From Streptomyces capillispiralis (GTDB lineage Bacteria > Actinomycetota > Actinomycetes > Streptomycetales > Streptomycetaceae): a stretch of DNA of 64,000 nt. The DNA lies in contig NZ_VIWV01000001.1 in NCBI RefSeq assembly GCF_007829875.1, positions 2,136,001 through 2,200,000 on the forward strand, read 5' to 3'. Numbering within the stretch: the stretch's first letter is position 1; each line of letters opens with the position of its first letter. The position numbers and the translations under genes were made by a program. The notes under the pieces are model-generated. The model did no database searches and was not told the origin of the DNA. It saw only the letters and a list, made by a program, of their open reading frames with translations. Positions 9,410 through 18,538 of the stretch are shown piece after piece.

Positions 9410-9709
9410 GGGCACCTCCGGCTGCGTGGACCGGCGGACGGCGTGCCCCAGGGCGGACTCGGGCTCAGGGGACGTCGTTCGTCCCCCCGTCCGGGCCGGT
9501 GCTTGATGCTACCGAGCCCGGCACCCTCGGGCTCACCGCCTCCGGCCGAGCGTGAAACGGATCACCCCAACGAGCGATGGCCGATGAAGCGTCACTTTCA
9601 CGCCAACGGGTCGGCGGTTCGCCATGATCTCGAAGCCGGACCCCGCCCCCGTCCTGCGGAAGTGCGTGCCTTAGGGTCCGGAGGCTGGGTTACCGGGGCG
9701 TCCGTCCGG
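9410..9709. other. Intergenic region upstream of rshA
   Basis: This 300-base gap lies between dapF (ending at 9710) and the start of rshA, both on the minus strand. It holds the 8-bp inverted repeat GCGTGAAA (9550-9557) / TTTCACGC (9596-9603) with a 38-base spacer. This could be a dispersed operator but is unproven. No small gene is apparent. Confidence 0.4.
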
Positions 9710-10603
9710 TCAGCGGAGGGCGTTCTCCAGCCACCCGGCCTCGATCACGCCCTCGGCGACGATCACCGCGGGACCGGTCATCTCGATCTCGCCGTCGGGC
9801 CGTTCGGTGATCACCAGGGTGCCGCCGGGCACATCGACCGTGTACGTCACGGGGGTGCCGGTGGCGGCCGGGTCGGCCCCGTCCCTGCGGGCGGTGGCCA
9901 CGGCGACCGCACACGCGCCCGTGCCGCAGGAGCGGGTCTCGCCGGCCCCGCGCTCGTGCACCCTGAGCGCCACGTGCCGCGGACCGCGGTCGACGACGAA
10001 CTCCACGTTCACCCCGTCCGGGTAGGCGGCGGCCGGGCTGAACGGGGGGGCCGTGTACAGGTCGCCGGCGTGGGCCAGGTCGTCCACGAAGGCGACGGCG
10101 TGCGGGTTGCCCATGTTCACGTTCCGCGCGGGCCAGCTGCGCTCGCCGACGCTCACAGTGACGTCGCCCGCCGGGAACACGGCCTTCCCCATGCCGACGG
10201 TGATGTCACCCCCGGCGGTACCGCCGTCGGACGCCTCCTTGGCGATGTGCACGGTCTTCACGCCCCCGCGCGTGGCGACCGCGATGTCTCCCTCGGCCAC
10301 ATGTCCGGCGTGCTGGAGGTAGCGCGCGAACACACGTACTCCGTTGCCGCACATCTCCGCGATCGAGCCGTCGCCGTTGCGGTAGTCCATGAACCACTCG
10401 GCCTCGCCGGCCATGTCCCGGGCCTCGGGGTGGGCCGCCGACCGCACGACGTGCAGCAGTCCGTCGCCGCCGATGCCCGCGCGGCGGTCGCACAGGGCGG
10501 CGACGGCGGCCGGGGGGAGGTCGATGGCGTTCTCGGGGTCCGGGACGATCACGAAGTCGTTCTCCGTGCCGTGCCCCTTGAGGAAGGCGATCCGCGTGCT
10601 CAT
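9710..10603 (-). CDS. dapF: Diaminopimelate epimerase
   Basis: The 297-residue protein converts LL- to meso-diaminopimelate for lysine and peptidoglycan; LL-DAP itself is also used in Streptomyces walls. Both catalytic cysteines are visible: the first in M-C-G-N-G-V-R (near residue 84) and the second in R-S-C-G-T-G-A-C-A (near residue 226). The N-terminal GHGTENDFV and YRNGDGS motifs are typical. The start is the ATG at 10603. It sits in a minus-strand run with the membrane protein and miaA upstream. Confidence 0.96.
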   Translation of the reverse strand: MSTRIAFLKGHGTENDFVIVPDPENAIDLPPAAVAALCDRRAGIGGDGLLHVVRSAAHPEARDMAGEAEWFMDYRNGDGSIAEMCGNGVRVFARYLQHAGHVAEGDIAVATRGGVKTVHIAKEASDGGTAGGDITVGMGKAVFPAGDVTVSVGERSWPARNVNMGNPHAVAFVDDLAHAGDLYTAPPFSPAAAYPDGVNVEFVVDRGPRHVALRVHERGAGETRSCGTGACAVAVATARRDGADPAATGTPVTYTVDVPGGTLVITERPDGEIEMTGPAVIVAEGVIEAGWLENALR

Positions 10604-10668
10604 TCCTCGATCGTACGGGGTGGTGGTGACGGCGTGCCGCCGCCGGCCGACGGGCCCGCGCGGGGGCG

Positions 10669-11172
10669 TCAGCGGAGCCGGGCGACCCGCCAGACCGCCA
10701 GGGCCACCACGGCGGCGACCATCACGACGTAGGCGATCACGACCCGCCAGTCGGGCCTGCGTCCCGAGCCCCGGGCCGGCAGTCCCGGCCAGGTGTGGCC
10801 GACCCTGCGGGCGGCCGTCATGCCCCAGCCGGCCGCGCAGGAGCAGATCAGCAGGCCCAGCATGGCGATCACCGCGCCGCTGTCGCCGAAGTCGAAGGCG
10901 AGCGGGAACGCGAACATCAGGGAGCCGACCGCGGCCAGCCCGACGATGGGCGCGAGCTGCCAGATGCGCAGCCGGCGCTGCGGGCGCAGCTCCACCTCGA
11001 CCTCGTCGCCGCCCGCGAACATCTCGTCCGGCTCGGGGCCGTCGTCGGTCACACCGCCCTGCGTCTCCTCCGGCCCGTCGGGGCTGAGACGGTCGGTTTC
11101 CTGCTCCGGTGCACCTCGCTCGGTGGTGAGGTGTTCGGTGCCGTGTGCGGTGTCGCGAGGGCCGGCCTCCAT
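10669..11172 (-). CDS. Small membrane protein between miaA and dapF
   Basis: This 167-residue protein has an acidic, hydrophilic N-terminal half (residues 1-60, rich in Glu, Asp, Gly and Thr). Three hydrophobic segments follow: about 78-96 (IWQLAPIVGLAAVGSLMF), about 105-122 and a C-terminal one (VVIAYVVMVAAVVALAVW). The ATG at 11172 has GGAGGG upstream; a TTG 18 bases earlier is less likely. I recognise no family beyond a conserved actinobacterial position in the miaA-dapF cluster. Function unknown. Confidence 0.75.
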   Translation of the reverse strand: MEAGPRDTAHGTEHLTTERGAPEQETDRLSPDGPEETQGGVTDDGPEPDEMFAGGDEVEVELRPQRRLRIWQLAPIVGLAAVGSLMFAFPLAFDFGDSGAVIAMLGLLICSCAAGWGMTAARRVGHTWPGLPARGSGRRPDWRVVIAYVVMVAAVVALAVWRVARLR

Positions 11173-11280
11173 CGCCACGCGCCCTCCCAACTAGGACTCC
11201 ACTTGGTCGATCGAAGCTCGATGATGGCACGGCGCCACAGGGCCGGATGACGGCCTGGGCGTCCCGATGCCAGGACGTGA

Positions 11281-12219
11281 TCAGGCTGTAACCGGTCGTT
11301 CGACCAACGACATCGCGAGCTGCGGAAGTTCCGTCAGGTCCGCCGCGGCCCCACTCAACCAGTGCACCCGGGGATCGCGCCTGAACCACGAATCCTGACG
11401 GCGCGCGAAGCGCTTGGTCGCACGCACGGTCTCCAGCCGTGCCTCCTCCAGGGTGCACTCCCCGGCGAGCGCGGCGAGGACCTGCTGGTAGCCGAGGGCG
11501 CGGGAGGCCGTACGCCCTTCGCGCAACCCCTGCGCCTCCAGTGCGCGGACCTCGTCCACGAGGCCCGCCTCCCACATCCGGTCGACCCGGCGGGCGATGC
11601 GCTCGTCCAGTTCGGGGCGGGCCACGTCGACACCGATCTGGAGGGTGTCGTAGACCGAGTCGTGACCCGGGAGGTTGGCGGTGAAGGGGCGTCCGGTGAT
11701 CTCGATGACCTCGAGGGCGCGGACGATGCGGCGGCCGTTGCTCGGCAGGATCGCCCGCGCGGCCCCCGGGTCGGCGACGGCGAGGCGCGCGTGCAGCGCC
11801 CCCGGACCGCGCAGCGTGAGCTCCTCCTCCAGGCGGGCCCTGACCTCGGGGTCGGTGCCGGGGAACTCCAGGTGGTCGACCGCGCCGCGGACGTAGAGGC
11901 CGGACCCGCCGACCAGGACGGGCCAGCGCCCCTCGGCGAGCAGTGCGTCGATCCGCTCGCGGGCCAGCCGCTGGTACTCGGCCACGGACGCGGTGACCGT
12001 GACGTCCCAGATGTCGAGCAGGTGGTGCGGGACGCCGCCGCGCTCCTCGGTCGTCAGCTTGGCGGTGCCGATGTCCATCCCCCGGTAGAGCTGCATGGAG
12101 TCGGCGTTGACGACTTCGCCGCCGAGCCGCTGGGCCAGGAAAACACCCAGATCGGACTTTCCGGCCGCAGTGGGTCCGACGACGGCGATGACGCGGGGGG
12201 CGTGGGGTGCGCTGCTCAC
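11281..12219 (-). CDS. miaA: tRNA dimethylallyltransferase
   Basis: The 312-residue protein adds the dimethylallyl group to N6 of A37 in tRNAs reading UNN codons, the first step before MiaB. The P-loop is VGPTAAGKSD near the N-terminus, followed by NADSMQLYRGMDIGTAK and the downstream GGSGLYVRG motif. The start is a GTG at 12219 just ahead of the P-loop; upstream sequence in the frame is Arg/Pro-rich and not coding-like. miaB is encoded about 2 kb away on the same strand. Confidence 0.95.
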   Translation of the reverse strand: MSSAPHAPRVIAVVGPTAAGKSDLGVFLAQRLGGEVVNADSMQLYRGMDIGTAKLTTEERGGVPHHLLDIWDVTVTASVAEYQRLARERIDALLAEGRWPVLVGGSGLYVRGAVDHLEFPGTDPEVRARLEEELTLRGPGALHARLAVADPGAARAILPSNGRRIVRALEVIEITGRPFTANLPGHDSVYDTLQIGVDVARPELDERIARRVDRMWEAGLVDEVRALEAQGLREGRTASRALGYQQVLAALAGECTLEEARLETVRATKRFARRQDSWFRRDPRVHWLSGAAADLTELPQLAMSLVERPVTA

Positions 12220-12401
12220 TGATCCAGTCTCGCAAACCTCGCACCCGGCTCTCGAACGGGTTACGTGACGCGACGGAGGCCGGGTCGTTGCCCGTTGCGA
12301 GATTCCTGCCGCCGGATCGCAGGGGCGGCAGCCCGGGTCACACGAACGGACACACCGGGCGACGCGGGATTTCGCCCGCACGAGTAACGTATGGAGTGGA
12401 A

Positions 12402-12683
12402 ATGGGCGTTTTTGCACGGATTTTTCGGAGGTCGAAGGCCGCGGAGGAGACGGGGACCGTCGAGGCCGGCGGGGCACGGGCCGGCGGGGCGACGGCCGAT
12501 TCCGGAACGGAGGACGCGGCCGACGCCGCTGAGCCGAAGGGCTCGGCCGAGGCACCGGAGGACGCCGGTACGGCGGTGAGGGAGGCCGGCGACAAGGTAA
12601 CCGGCGCGGGGAGCGTCGAGATCCCGAAGCAGCAGTCCTCCGAGGCGGCCGGTAACGAGGCCGGTGAGGGCGCCCGCACGTAG
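12402..12683 (+). CDS. Small acidic Ala/Gly/Glu-rich protein, unrecognised
   Basis: This 93-residue protein has a short basic start (MGVFARIFRRSKA) followed by a long acidic, probably disordered region rich in Ala, Gly, Glu and Asp. The ATG at 12402 has GGAG nine bases upstream. The antitoxin-like gene follows 23 bases later on the same strand, so the two are probably co-transcribed. No domain can be assigned. The basic and aromatic N-terminus could form a short amphipathic helix. Confidence 0.6.
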   Translation: MGVFARIFRRSKAAEETGTVEAGGARAGGATADSGTEDAADAAEPKGSAEAPEDAGTAVREAGDKVTGAGSVEIPKQQSSEAAGNEAGEGART

Positions 12684-12706
12684 ATGGCCGCGAGGGAAGG
12701 TACGCC

Positions 12707-12979
12707 ATGGGTCTCCTGGACAGTCTGAAGGCCAAGCTCGGCCCCGCCAAGGACAAGGCCTCCGGCCTCGCACAGCAGCACGAGGACAAGATCCAGCACG
12801 GCCTGGAAAGGGCCGCGCGGACCGTCGACGAGCGGACCAAGGGCAAGTACAGCGACCGGATCCGGACGGGTACGGGCAAGGCCAAGGATGCCGTGGACCG
12901 CTTCGCGCACAAGAAGGACCACGGTCCGGACGCGGGCGGCACCACCCCGCCGCCGGCCGGGCCCCCGCCCGCTTCCTGA
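12707..12979 (+). CDS. Rv0909-like antitoxin-family protein
   Basis: The 90-residue protein begins MGLLDSLKAKLGPAKDKASG and continues with a Lys/Asp-rich helical segment. This pattern is annotated in Streptomyces as an Rv0909-type antitoxin. The ATG at 12707 has GGAAGG upstream. The tail (G-G-T-T-P-P-P-A-G-P-P) is Pro-rich. The gene lies just behind a small acidic protein and shows no recognisable toxin partner, so a toxin-antitoxin role is not established. It may be a stress or stability protein. Confidence 0.7.
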   Translation: MGLLDSLKAKLGPAKDKASGLAQQHEDKIQHGLERAARTVDERTKGKYSDRIRTGTGKAKDAVDRFAHKKDHGPDAGGTTPPPAGPPPAS

Positions 12980-12988
12980 GCGGCGAAC

Positions 12989-13034
12989 CGGCGGACGGCC
13001 GTGGAGCGCGGTGAGCGCTCCCGGCCGTCCGCCG
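12989..13034. terminator. Long hairpin between convergent genes
   Basis: A perfect 13-bp outer stem (CGGCGGACGGCCG / CGGCCGTCCGCCG) encloses an inner GGAGCG / CGCTCC stem, with no T-tract. It separates the antitoxin gene from the convergent LigB-like gene and can serve both strands. Confidence 0.75.
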
Positions 13035-13092
13035 CTTCACGGACGGGCTGCGGCCCGCGCGTGACCGGGGACCGGGCGGCCGGTTCCGCAAC

Positions 13093-13809
13093 CTAGGACC
13101 AGGTGGCCACGAGGTAGCCGACCCCGTAGGGGGCGTCCTCGTAGAGCAGCGTGCCCTCCAGCGCGGCGTTGCCCGCGGCCGCGCCGGCGAGGACCTGCCA
13201 GGGGGCCCGGCCGGAGACCTTCAGTTCGCGCGCCAGTCCGGTGTCCAGCGCCCGCAGGGCCTCGGTGTCGGCCGCGCCCAGCGCCCGCGCGATCTCCGCG
13301 TCGAACGGGGCCGCACGGTCGTCGAGGTAGCCGGGCGCCTTCAGGGTGCGGCAGGCGCTGGCGTCCCCCATCACCAGCAGCGCCACCCGCTCCGCCCGGG
13401 CCGCGACGGCCTCTCCCTCCTGGACGCACCGCTCGGCCGTGAGCGGCTCCCCCACGCCCCGGCCCTCGACGGGGGCGTCGGCCCAGCCGGTGCGGCCCAG
13501 CAGCCAGGCGCCGACGGCGAGCCCGTGGGGAAGCCTGCGCCCGGCCAGCGTGCCCTCGCCCTGTCCGAGCCGTACGCCCAGGTCGACGCCGAAGCCGCGG
13601 AAGGACCCCTTGCTGCCCTCCGGATAGGTCTCGGGGCCGGTGCCGTCCGCCGGGCCGACGACCACGAGCAGGTCGGGCCGGGAGGCGGCGAGCACACCCA
13701 GCGCGTCCGTGCAGGCGGCACGCGCGGTGTCCAGCTCGGGGGCGGCACCCGCGGCGATCTCGGGCACGAGCAGCGGCGGGCAGGGGCAGACGGCGGCGGC
13801 GACAAGCAT
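13093..13809 (-). CDS. Class III extradiol dioxygenase (LigB)-like protein
   Basis: This 238-residue protein begins MLVAAAVCPCPPLLVPE. The ATG at 13809 is chosen because that motif marks the N-terminus of the family, and the residues upstream are Gly/Pro filler. LigB-superfamily enzymes open aromatic rings with Fe(II). This short actinobacterial subgroup sits next to miaB and has no known substrate, and I cannot point to a full set of iron ligands. The C-terminus is compact (APYGVGYLVATW). Confidence 0.65.
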   Translation of the reverse strand: MLVAAAVCPCPPLLVPEIAAGAAPELDTARAACTDALGVLAASRPDLLVVVGPADGTGPETYPEGSKGSFRGFGVDLGVRLGQGEGTLAGRRLPHGLAVGAWLLGRTGWADAPVEGRGVGEPLTAERCVQEGEAVAARAERVALLVMGDASACRTLKAPGYLDDRAAPFDAEIARALGAADTEALRALDTGLARELKVSGRAPWQVLAGAAAGNAALEGTLLYEDAPYGVGYLVATWS

Positions 13810-13920
13810 GATCGGCAGCGTAGCCCCCACGGGGCGTCCCGCCCCGCCGGTCGGCCCGTCCACTGCCCGGGTCGGCCCGTTCGCCGCGGGGGTCGGAGCC
13901 CGCGGCCCGGGGCAGTCTCC

Positions 13921-13970
13921 ACGGGCCGGGGGCCTGGGCGACCTCGACGGGCCGGGGCGACCTCGACGGG
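13921..13970. repeat. Short GC-rich direct repeat upstream of the LigB-like gene
   Basis: The unit ACGGGCCGGGGCGACCTCG occurs in about two and a half degenerate copies in the gap between miaB and the LigB-like gene. It is probably replication slippage in a non-coding stretch. No regulatory role is evident. Confidence 0.5.
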
Positions 13971-14011
13971 CCGGGGCGGCCTGTGCGGCGCCTCGGTACG
14001 TCTCTGCGGTG

Positions 14012-15535
14012 TCAGTCGCAGCCGCAGCCGCTCGTGGCCATCGGGAGCGGTTCCGGGACGCCGATCTTCGGCAGGCCCAGCATCACGCCCGCGCCCTGCG
14101 GCGCGGCCGCCTTCTCGGCGTTCCGCTTCTCCCAGGCGTCTCCCGCGCGGGTGCGCCGCACGTCGAGCACGGCGCCCTCGGCGAGGAGGTGGTGCGGTGC
14201 GGCGTAGGTGATCTCCACGGTGACCACGTCGCCAGGGCGCACCTCCTGCTCCGGCTTGGTGAAGTGCACCAGACGGTTGTCGGGGGCGCGGCCGGAGAGG
14301 CGGTGGGTGGTGTCGTCCTTGCGGCCCTCGCCCTCGGCGACCATCAGTTCCAGGGTGCGGCCGACCTGCTTCTTGTTCTCCTCCCAGGAGATCTCCTCCT
14401 GGAGGGCCACCAGCCGCTCGTAGCGCTCCTGGACGACCTTCTTGGGGATCTGGCCGTCCATCTCGGCGGCCAGGGTGCCCGGACGCTTGGAGTACTGGAA
14501 GGTGTACGCCTGCGCGAAACGGGCCTCGCGCACCACGTGCAGCGTCTGCTCGAAGTCCTCCTCGGTCTCGCCGGGGAAGCCCACGATGATGTCCGTGCTG
14601 ATCGCGGCGTGCGGGATGGCGGCGCGGACCTTCTCGATGATGCCGAGGTAGCGCTCCTGCCGGTAGGAGCGGCGCATGGCCTTCAGGACCGGGTCCGAGC
14701 CGGACTGGAGCGGCATGTGGAGCTGCGGCATCACGTTCGGCGTCTCGGCCATGGCGGCGATCACGTCGTCGGTGAAGTCGCGCGGGTGCGGCGAGGTGAA
14801 GCGGACCCGCTCCAGGCCGTCGATCCTCCCGCAGGCCCGCAGCAGCTTGCTGAACGCCTCGCGGTCACCGATGTCGGAACCGTAGGCGTTGACGTTCTGG
14901 CCGAGCAGGGTGATCTCGGAGACGCCCTCGGCGACCAGGGCCTCGATCTCGGCGAGGATGTCGCCGGGACGGCGGTCCTTCTCCTTGCCGCGCAGCGCCG
15001 GGACGATACAGAAGGTGCAGGTGTTGTTGCAGCCGACGGAGATGGACACCCAGGCCGCGTAGGCGCTCTCGCGCCGGGTGGGCAGCGTGGACGGGAACGC
15101 CTCCAGCGACTCGGCGATCTCGACCTGCGCCTCCTCCTGCACGCGGGCGCGCTCCAGGAGGACGGGCAGCTTGCCGATGTTGTGCGTGCCGAAGACGACG
15201 TCCACCCAGGGGGCCCGCTTCACGATGGTGTCGCGGTCCTTCTGCGCCAGGCAGCCGCCGACCGCGATCTGCATCCCGGGCCGGCTCGCCTTCTTCGGGG
15301 CGAGGTGGCCGAGGTTGCCGTACAGCTTGTTGTCGGCGTTCTCGCGGACGGCGCACGTGTTGAAGACGACGACGTCGGCGTCGCCGTCGGAGCCCTCGGG
15401 GGCGCGGACGTAGCCCGCGCCCTCCAGCAGCCCGGCCAATCGTTCGGAGTCGTGGACGTTCATCTGGCACCCGTAGGTGCGTACTTCATAGGTGCGCGTG
15501 CCGCCCACTGACTGGCTCCGGTCGATGCTGCTCAT
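14012..15535 (-). CDS. miaB: tRNA-2-methylthio-N6-dimethylallyladenosine synthase
   Basis: The 507-residue radical-SAM methylthiotransferase acts after MiaA on A37. It has an N-terminal UPF0004 domain with three cluster cysteines (YGCQMN, NTCAVRE, GGCLAQ). The radical SAM motif is C-N-N-T-C-T-F-C, and a C-terminal TRAM domain follows ([10 protein letters not shown]). The ATG at 15535 is chosen over one eight codons upstream. The C-terminus ends in a short Cys-containing tail (TSGCGCD). Confidence 0.96.
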   Translation of the reverse strand: MSSIDRSQSVGGTRTYEVRTYGCQMNVHDSERLAGLLEGAGYVRAPEGSDGDADVVVFNTCAVRENADNKLYGNLGHLAPKKASRPGMQIAVGGCLAQKDRDTIVKRAPWVDVVFGTHNIGKLPVLLERARVQEEAQVEIAESLEAFPSTLPTRRESAYAAWVSISVGCNNTCTFCIVPALRGKEKDRRPGDILAEIEALVAEGVSEITLLGQNVNAYGSDIGDREAFSKLLRACGRIDGLERVRFTSPHPRDFTDDVIAAMAETPNVMPQLHMPLQSGSDPVLKAMRRSYRQERYLGIIEKVRAAIPHAAISTDIIVGFPGETEEDFEQTLHVVREARFAQAYTFQYSKRPGTLAAEMDGQIPKKVVQERYERLVALQEEISWEENKKQVGRTLELMVAEGEGRKDDTTHRLSGRAPDNRLVHFTKPEQEVRPGDVVTVEITYAAPHHLLAEGAVLDVRRTRAGDAWEKRNAEKAAAPQGAGVMLGLPKIGVPEPLPMATSGCGCD

Positions 15536-15604
15536 GCCCATAAGGGTAGGCGGTACCACGGACAGCCTTCCGCCACGGCAGCCGCACCCCCCGGTGGGAC
15601 GCGC

Positions 15605-16012
15605 TCAGGCCCCGTCCCCCGGCGCCCATCCCTGCCGGCGCAGCACGGCCGACACGTCCGGGGCCTCGTAGTGGTCGCCCTTGAGGACCTTGCCGTCGGC
15701 ACGGCGGCTGACCTGGCCGTCGGGGCCCAGCTTGGTCATGTTGGAGCGGTGGATCTCGGCGATCACCGCGTCGAGGTCGATGCCGTGGACCAGCGCGGTG
15801 CCGTACGCGACGTAGACCACGTCCGCCAGTTCGTGCGCGAGCCGGTCGAGCGGGCCCGTCACGGACACCTCGGCGACCTCCCTGGCCTCCTCGGCGAGCA
15901 GTTCGCCGCGGTGGGCGGCCAGCTCCGGCGGGACCTCGGACGGTATGTCGCGGGCGTCCAGCCCGAAGGCACGGTGGAAGTCACGGACCAGATCGGCGGG
16001 CGAGGAACTCAT
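15605..16012 (-). CDS. MazG-like nucleotide pyrophosphohydrolase
   Basis: The 135-residue protein has the MazG-type metal site: EEAREVAE followed by ELADVVYVAYG (pattern E-x-x-E then E-x-x-D). All-alpha NTP pyrophosphatases of this kind remove non-canonical or excess NTPs. The C-terminal SNMTKLGPDGQ and Y-E-A-P-D segments are shared with Streptomyces homologues. The ATG at 16012 removes an Arg/Gly-rich upstream run. It lies immediately upstream of miaB on the same strand. Confidence 0.85.
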   Translation of the reverse strand: MSSSPADLVRDFHRAFGLDARDIPSEVPPELAAHRGELLAEEAREVAEVSVTGPLDRLAHELADVVYVAYGTALVHGIDLDAVIAEIHRSNMTKLGPDGQVSRRADGKVLKGDHYEAPDVSAVLRRQGWAPGDGA

Positions 16013-16119
16013 GCGGCGACTGTAACGGCCGCCTCGGCCACTCCCCCGCCCCGCGCGACGGGCACGCCTGTGAGCGCCGCCCTGGTCAGCGGGGCACACG
16101 GGCTGGCAGGATCGCGCGC

Positions 16120-17115
16120 ATGTCCAACGCGCTGTCCCGGATCGGCAGGCGGCGGGTCCTGCGGGGCGCGACCGCCGCTCTCGTCGCGTTCGGACTGCTG
16201 CTGTGGTGGCTCGCGCCCTGGGGCGAGGAGCCGCCCGGCGGGACCGTCACCCTGAGCACGGGCACCCGCGCGGGGGTCTACCAGAAGTACGGCGAGCTGC
16301 TGCGCAACTCGCTCGGCAGGCACATGCCCGACCTCGAGGTGCGGCTGACCACGAGCGACGGCTCGCAGGAGAACGTGCGGCGGGTGGCGACCGGGCAGGC
16401 CGACTTCGCGATCGCCGCGGCCGACGCGGTGGAGACGTACCGGCTGAGCGGCCGCGAGGGCGCCGACCGGCTGCGCGGCGTGGCCCGCCTCTACGACGAC
16501 TACGTGCAGTTGGTCACCGCGCGGGACTCCGACATCCGCTCCGTCGCGGACCTGCGGGGCAAGCGGGTCGCCATAGGACCGCCGAAGTCCGGGGTCCGGC
16601 TCATCGCCAACCAGGTCCTGAAGACGGCGGGCATCGACCCGGAGACGGACATCCGGCCCTCCGCGGACGGCATCGACACCGGCCCGGAGCGGCTGGGGCA
16701 CGGGCTGGACGCCTTCTTCTGGTCCGGCGGGCTGCCCACGGACGGTCTCAAGGCGCTCGCCGAGAAGTCCGCGCTGCGCTTCGTGCCGATCGACGCGGGC
16801 CTGGTCGCCGAGCTGCACGAGCAGGGCGGCGCCACCCGCTACTACCGCGCGACCAACATGCCGGAGTCGGCCTACCCGGGCAGTCAGCTCGGCGCGACCG
16901 TCCCGACGATGGCGGTGTCGAACCTCCTGATCACCCGGGCGGACGCGGATCCCCGGCTCACCGAGTGGCTGACCCGCATCGTGCTCAAGAGCCGGGACGG
17001 CATCGGGGCGCACGTCCACTCCGCCCAGCTGGTCGACGTCCGCACCGCGATCTACACGGACCCGCTCCGGCTGCACGAGGGCGCGCGCCGCTACTACCGC
17101 TCCGTGAAGCCCTAG
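16120..17115 (+). CDS. TAXI-family periplasmic solute-binding protein
   Basis: The 331-residue protein has a membrane anchor or uncleaved signal (residues 15-33, TAALVAFGLLLWWLAPW). It is followed by a TAXI/TRAP-type binding fold: TLSTGTRAGVYQKYGE, DFAIAAADAV and DLRGKRVAIGPPKSGVR. TAXI proteins usually feed a TRAP permease, but none is encoded nearby. It ends only 10 bases from the convergent end of a two-component sensor gene. A role as ligand-presenting partner of that sensor is an inference from this context. The ligand is unknown. Confidence 0.88.
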   Translation: MSNALSRIGRRRVLRGATAALVAFGLLLWWLAPWGEEPPGGTVTLSTGTRAGVYQKYGELLRNSLGRHMPDLEVRLTTSDGSQENVRRVATGQADFAIAAADAVETYRLSGREGADRLRGVARLYDDYVQLVTARDSDIRSVADLRGKRVAIGPPKSGVRLIANQVLKTAGIDPETDIRPSADGIDTGPERLGHGLDAFFWSGGLPTDGLKALAEKSALRFVPIDAGLVAELHEQGGATRYYRATNMPESAYPGSQLGATVPTMAVSNLLITRADADPRLTEWLTRIVLKSRDGIGAHVHSAQLVDVRTAIYTDPLRLHEGARRYYRSVKP

Positions 17116-17125
17116 CGGCCGGCCG

Positions 17126-18529
17126 TCACACCCCGGTTCCGCTCCTCGGCACCGTCACGGTCACCCGCAGCCCGTGCGGCTCGTGCCGTTCGTACGCGAT
17201 GGAGCCGCCGCCCGCCGCGAGCAGGGCCCGGGAGATGGACAGGCCGAGGCCCGAGCCCCTGATGTTCTGGTGCCGGCCACTGCGCCAGAAGCGGTCGCCG
17301 ACGCGGGTCAGCTCCTCGTCGGTCAGGCCCGGGCCGTTGTCGGTGACGACGACCGTGGTGGTGTCGCCGTTGGAGGTGACGGCGACCTCGACGCTCTCGC
17401 CCTCGGGCGTGAACTTCACCGCGTTGTCGATGACCGCGTCCAGGGCGCTGGACAGCGCGACCGGGTCGGCCCACGCGGTGGTCGGCGGACAGGTCCCGGT
17501 CAGGCGGACGCCCTTGGCCTCGGCGGTGGGGGCCCAGGCCGCGACGCGCTCGGCGGCCAGGGCGCCGATGTCGGAGATCTGGAGGCTGGCCTCGCTGTGC
17601 TCGGCGAGCGCCAGGTCCAGCAGGTCGTCCAGGACCTGCGCGAGGCGCTTGCCCTCGGCCCGGACGGAGGCGATCTCCTCGTTGCCCTCGGGCAGCTCCA
17701 GGGCGAGCAGTTCGATGCGCAGCAGCAGGGCCGAGAGCGGGTTGCGCAGCTGGTGGGAGGCGTCGGCGACGAAGGCACGCTGCTGTTCCAGCACGCTCTC
17801 CACGTTGTCGGCCATCTCGTTGAACGAGCGGGCGAGCCGTCTGAGCTCCGGCGGTCCGCCCGCCGCCGCGACCCTGGACTTCAGCCGCCCGGTGGCGATG
17901 TCGTGGGTGGTGGCGTCCAGGATCCGTACGGGTTTGAGCACCCAGCCGGTCAGGCGCAGGGCCGCGCCGACGGCGAGCAGCATCGCGGCCGCCTCGCCGG
18001 CGGCGATGACCAGCCACCCGTCGAGGATGCGGGAACGCATCTGCCCGGTGGGCGAGTCGGTGACCACGACCGCGACGACGTCACCGTCACGGATCACCGG
18101 GGAGGCCACCACCAGGCTGTGCCGCTGCCAGGGCCACACCTGCTCGGGGTCGTGGCTGCGGCGGCTGAGCAGCGCCTCCTCGAAGGCGTCGCGCACCTCG
18201 CCCGCCCGGGGCAGGAACCAGTCGTCCGGGGCGTGCGCCATGGGCGAGTCGTTGCGGTAGAAGACCCCCGCGCGGATGCCGTAGACCTCGTGGTAGCTGC
18301 GGAGCTCGCTGCTGAGGGTCTCACGGCGCTCGTTGATGTCCCCGCCGGCCGGGTCGGCGGGCTCGGTGACGAACTGGGCAAGGGCCGCGAAGCGTGCCGT
18401 GTCGTCGATGCGGTCGACGACGACCTTCTGCTGCTGCGCGCCGGCCAGGCTCACGGCCAGCGGGACACCCAAAGCGAGCAGCACGGCCGCCATCAGGACG
18501 ATGAGCAGCGGAAGCAGACGCGTGTGCAC
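17126..18529 (-). CDS. Sensor histidine kinase of an OmpR-type system
   Basis: The 467-residue kinase has TM1 (about 5-30), an extracytoplasmic domain of about 140 residues, TM2 (about 170-195), HAMP, a HisKA box (ADASHQLRNPLSAL, His near 260) and HATPase_c (DNAVKFT, DNGPGL, GSGLGLS). The GTG at 18529 follows the response regulator stop by nine bases, so the pair is one operon with the regulator first. It is tail-to-tail with the TAXI binding protein. The signal is unknown. Confidence 0.93.
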   Translation of the reverse strand: MHTRLLPLLIVLMAAVLLALGVPLAVSLAGAQQQKVVVDRIDDTARFAALAQFVTEPADPAGGDINERRETLSSELRSYHEVYGIRAGVFYRNDSPMAHAPDDWFLPRAGEVRDAFEEALLSRRSHDPEQVWPWQRHSLVVASPVIRDGDVVAVVVTDSPTGQMRSRILDGWLVIAAGEAAAMLLAVGAALRLTGWVLKPVRILDATTHDIATGRLKSRVAAAGGPPELRRLARSFNEMADNVESVLEQQRAFVADASHQLRNPLSALLLRIELLALELPEGNEEIASVRAEGKRLAQVLDDLLDLALAEHSEASLQISDIGALAAERVAAWAPTAEAKGVRLTGTCPPTTAWADPVALSSALDAVIDNAVKFTPEGESVEVAVTSNGDTTTVVVTDNGPGLTDEELTRVGDRFWRSGRHQNIRGSGLGLSISRALLAAGGGSIAYERHEPHGLRVTVTVPRSGTGV

Positions 18530-18538
18530 CCGGCCCCG

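Noticed and set aside
12374..12402. Possible SigR-like promoter GGGAT-N18-GTA before the small acidic protein
   Set aside because: It departs from consensus at both boxes and would place the start almost on the ATG, conflicting with the visible SD.
13921..13970. CRISPR-like short repeats
   Set aside because: Only two to three degenerate adjacent copies with no unique spacers.
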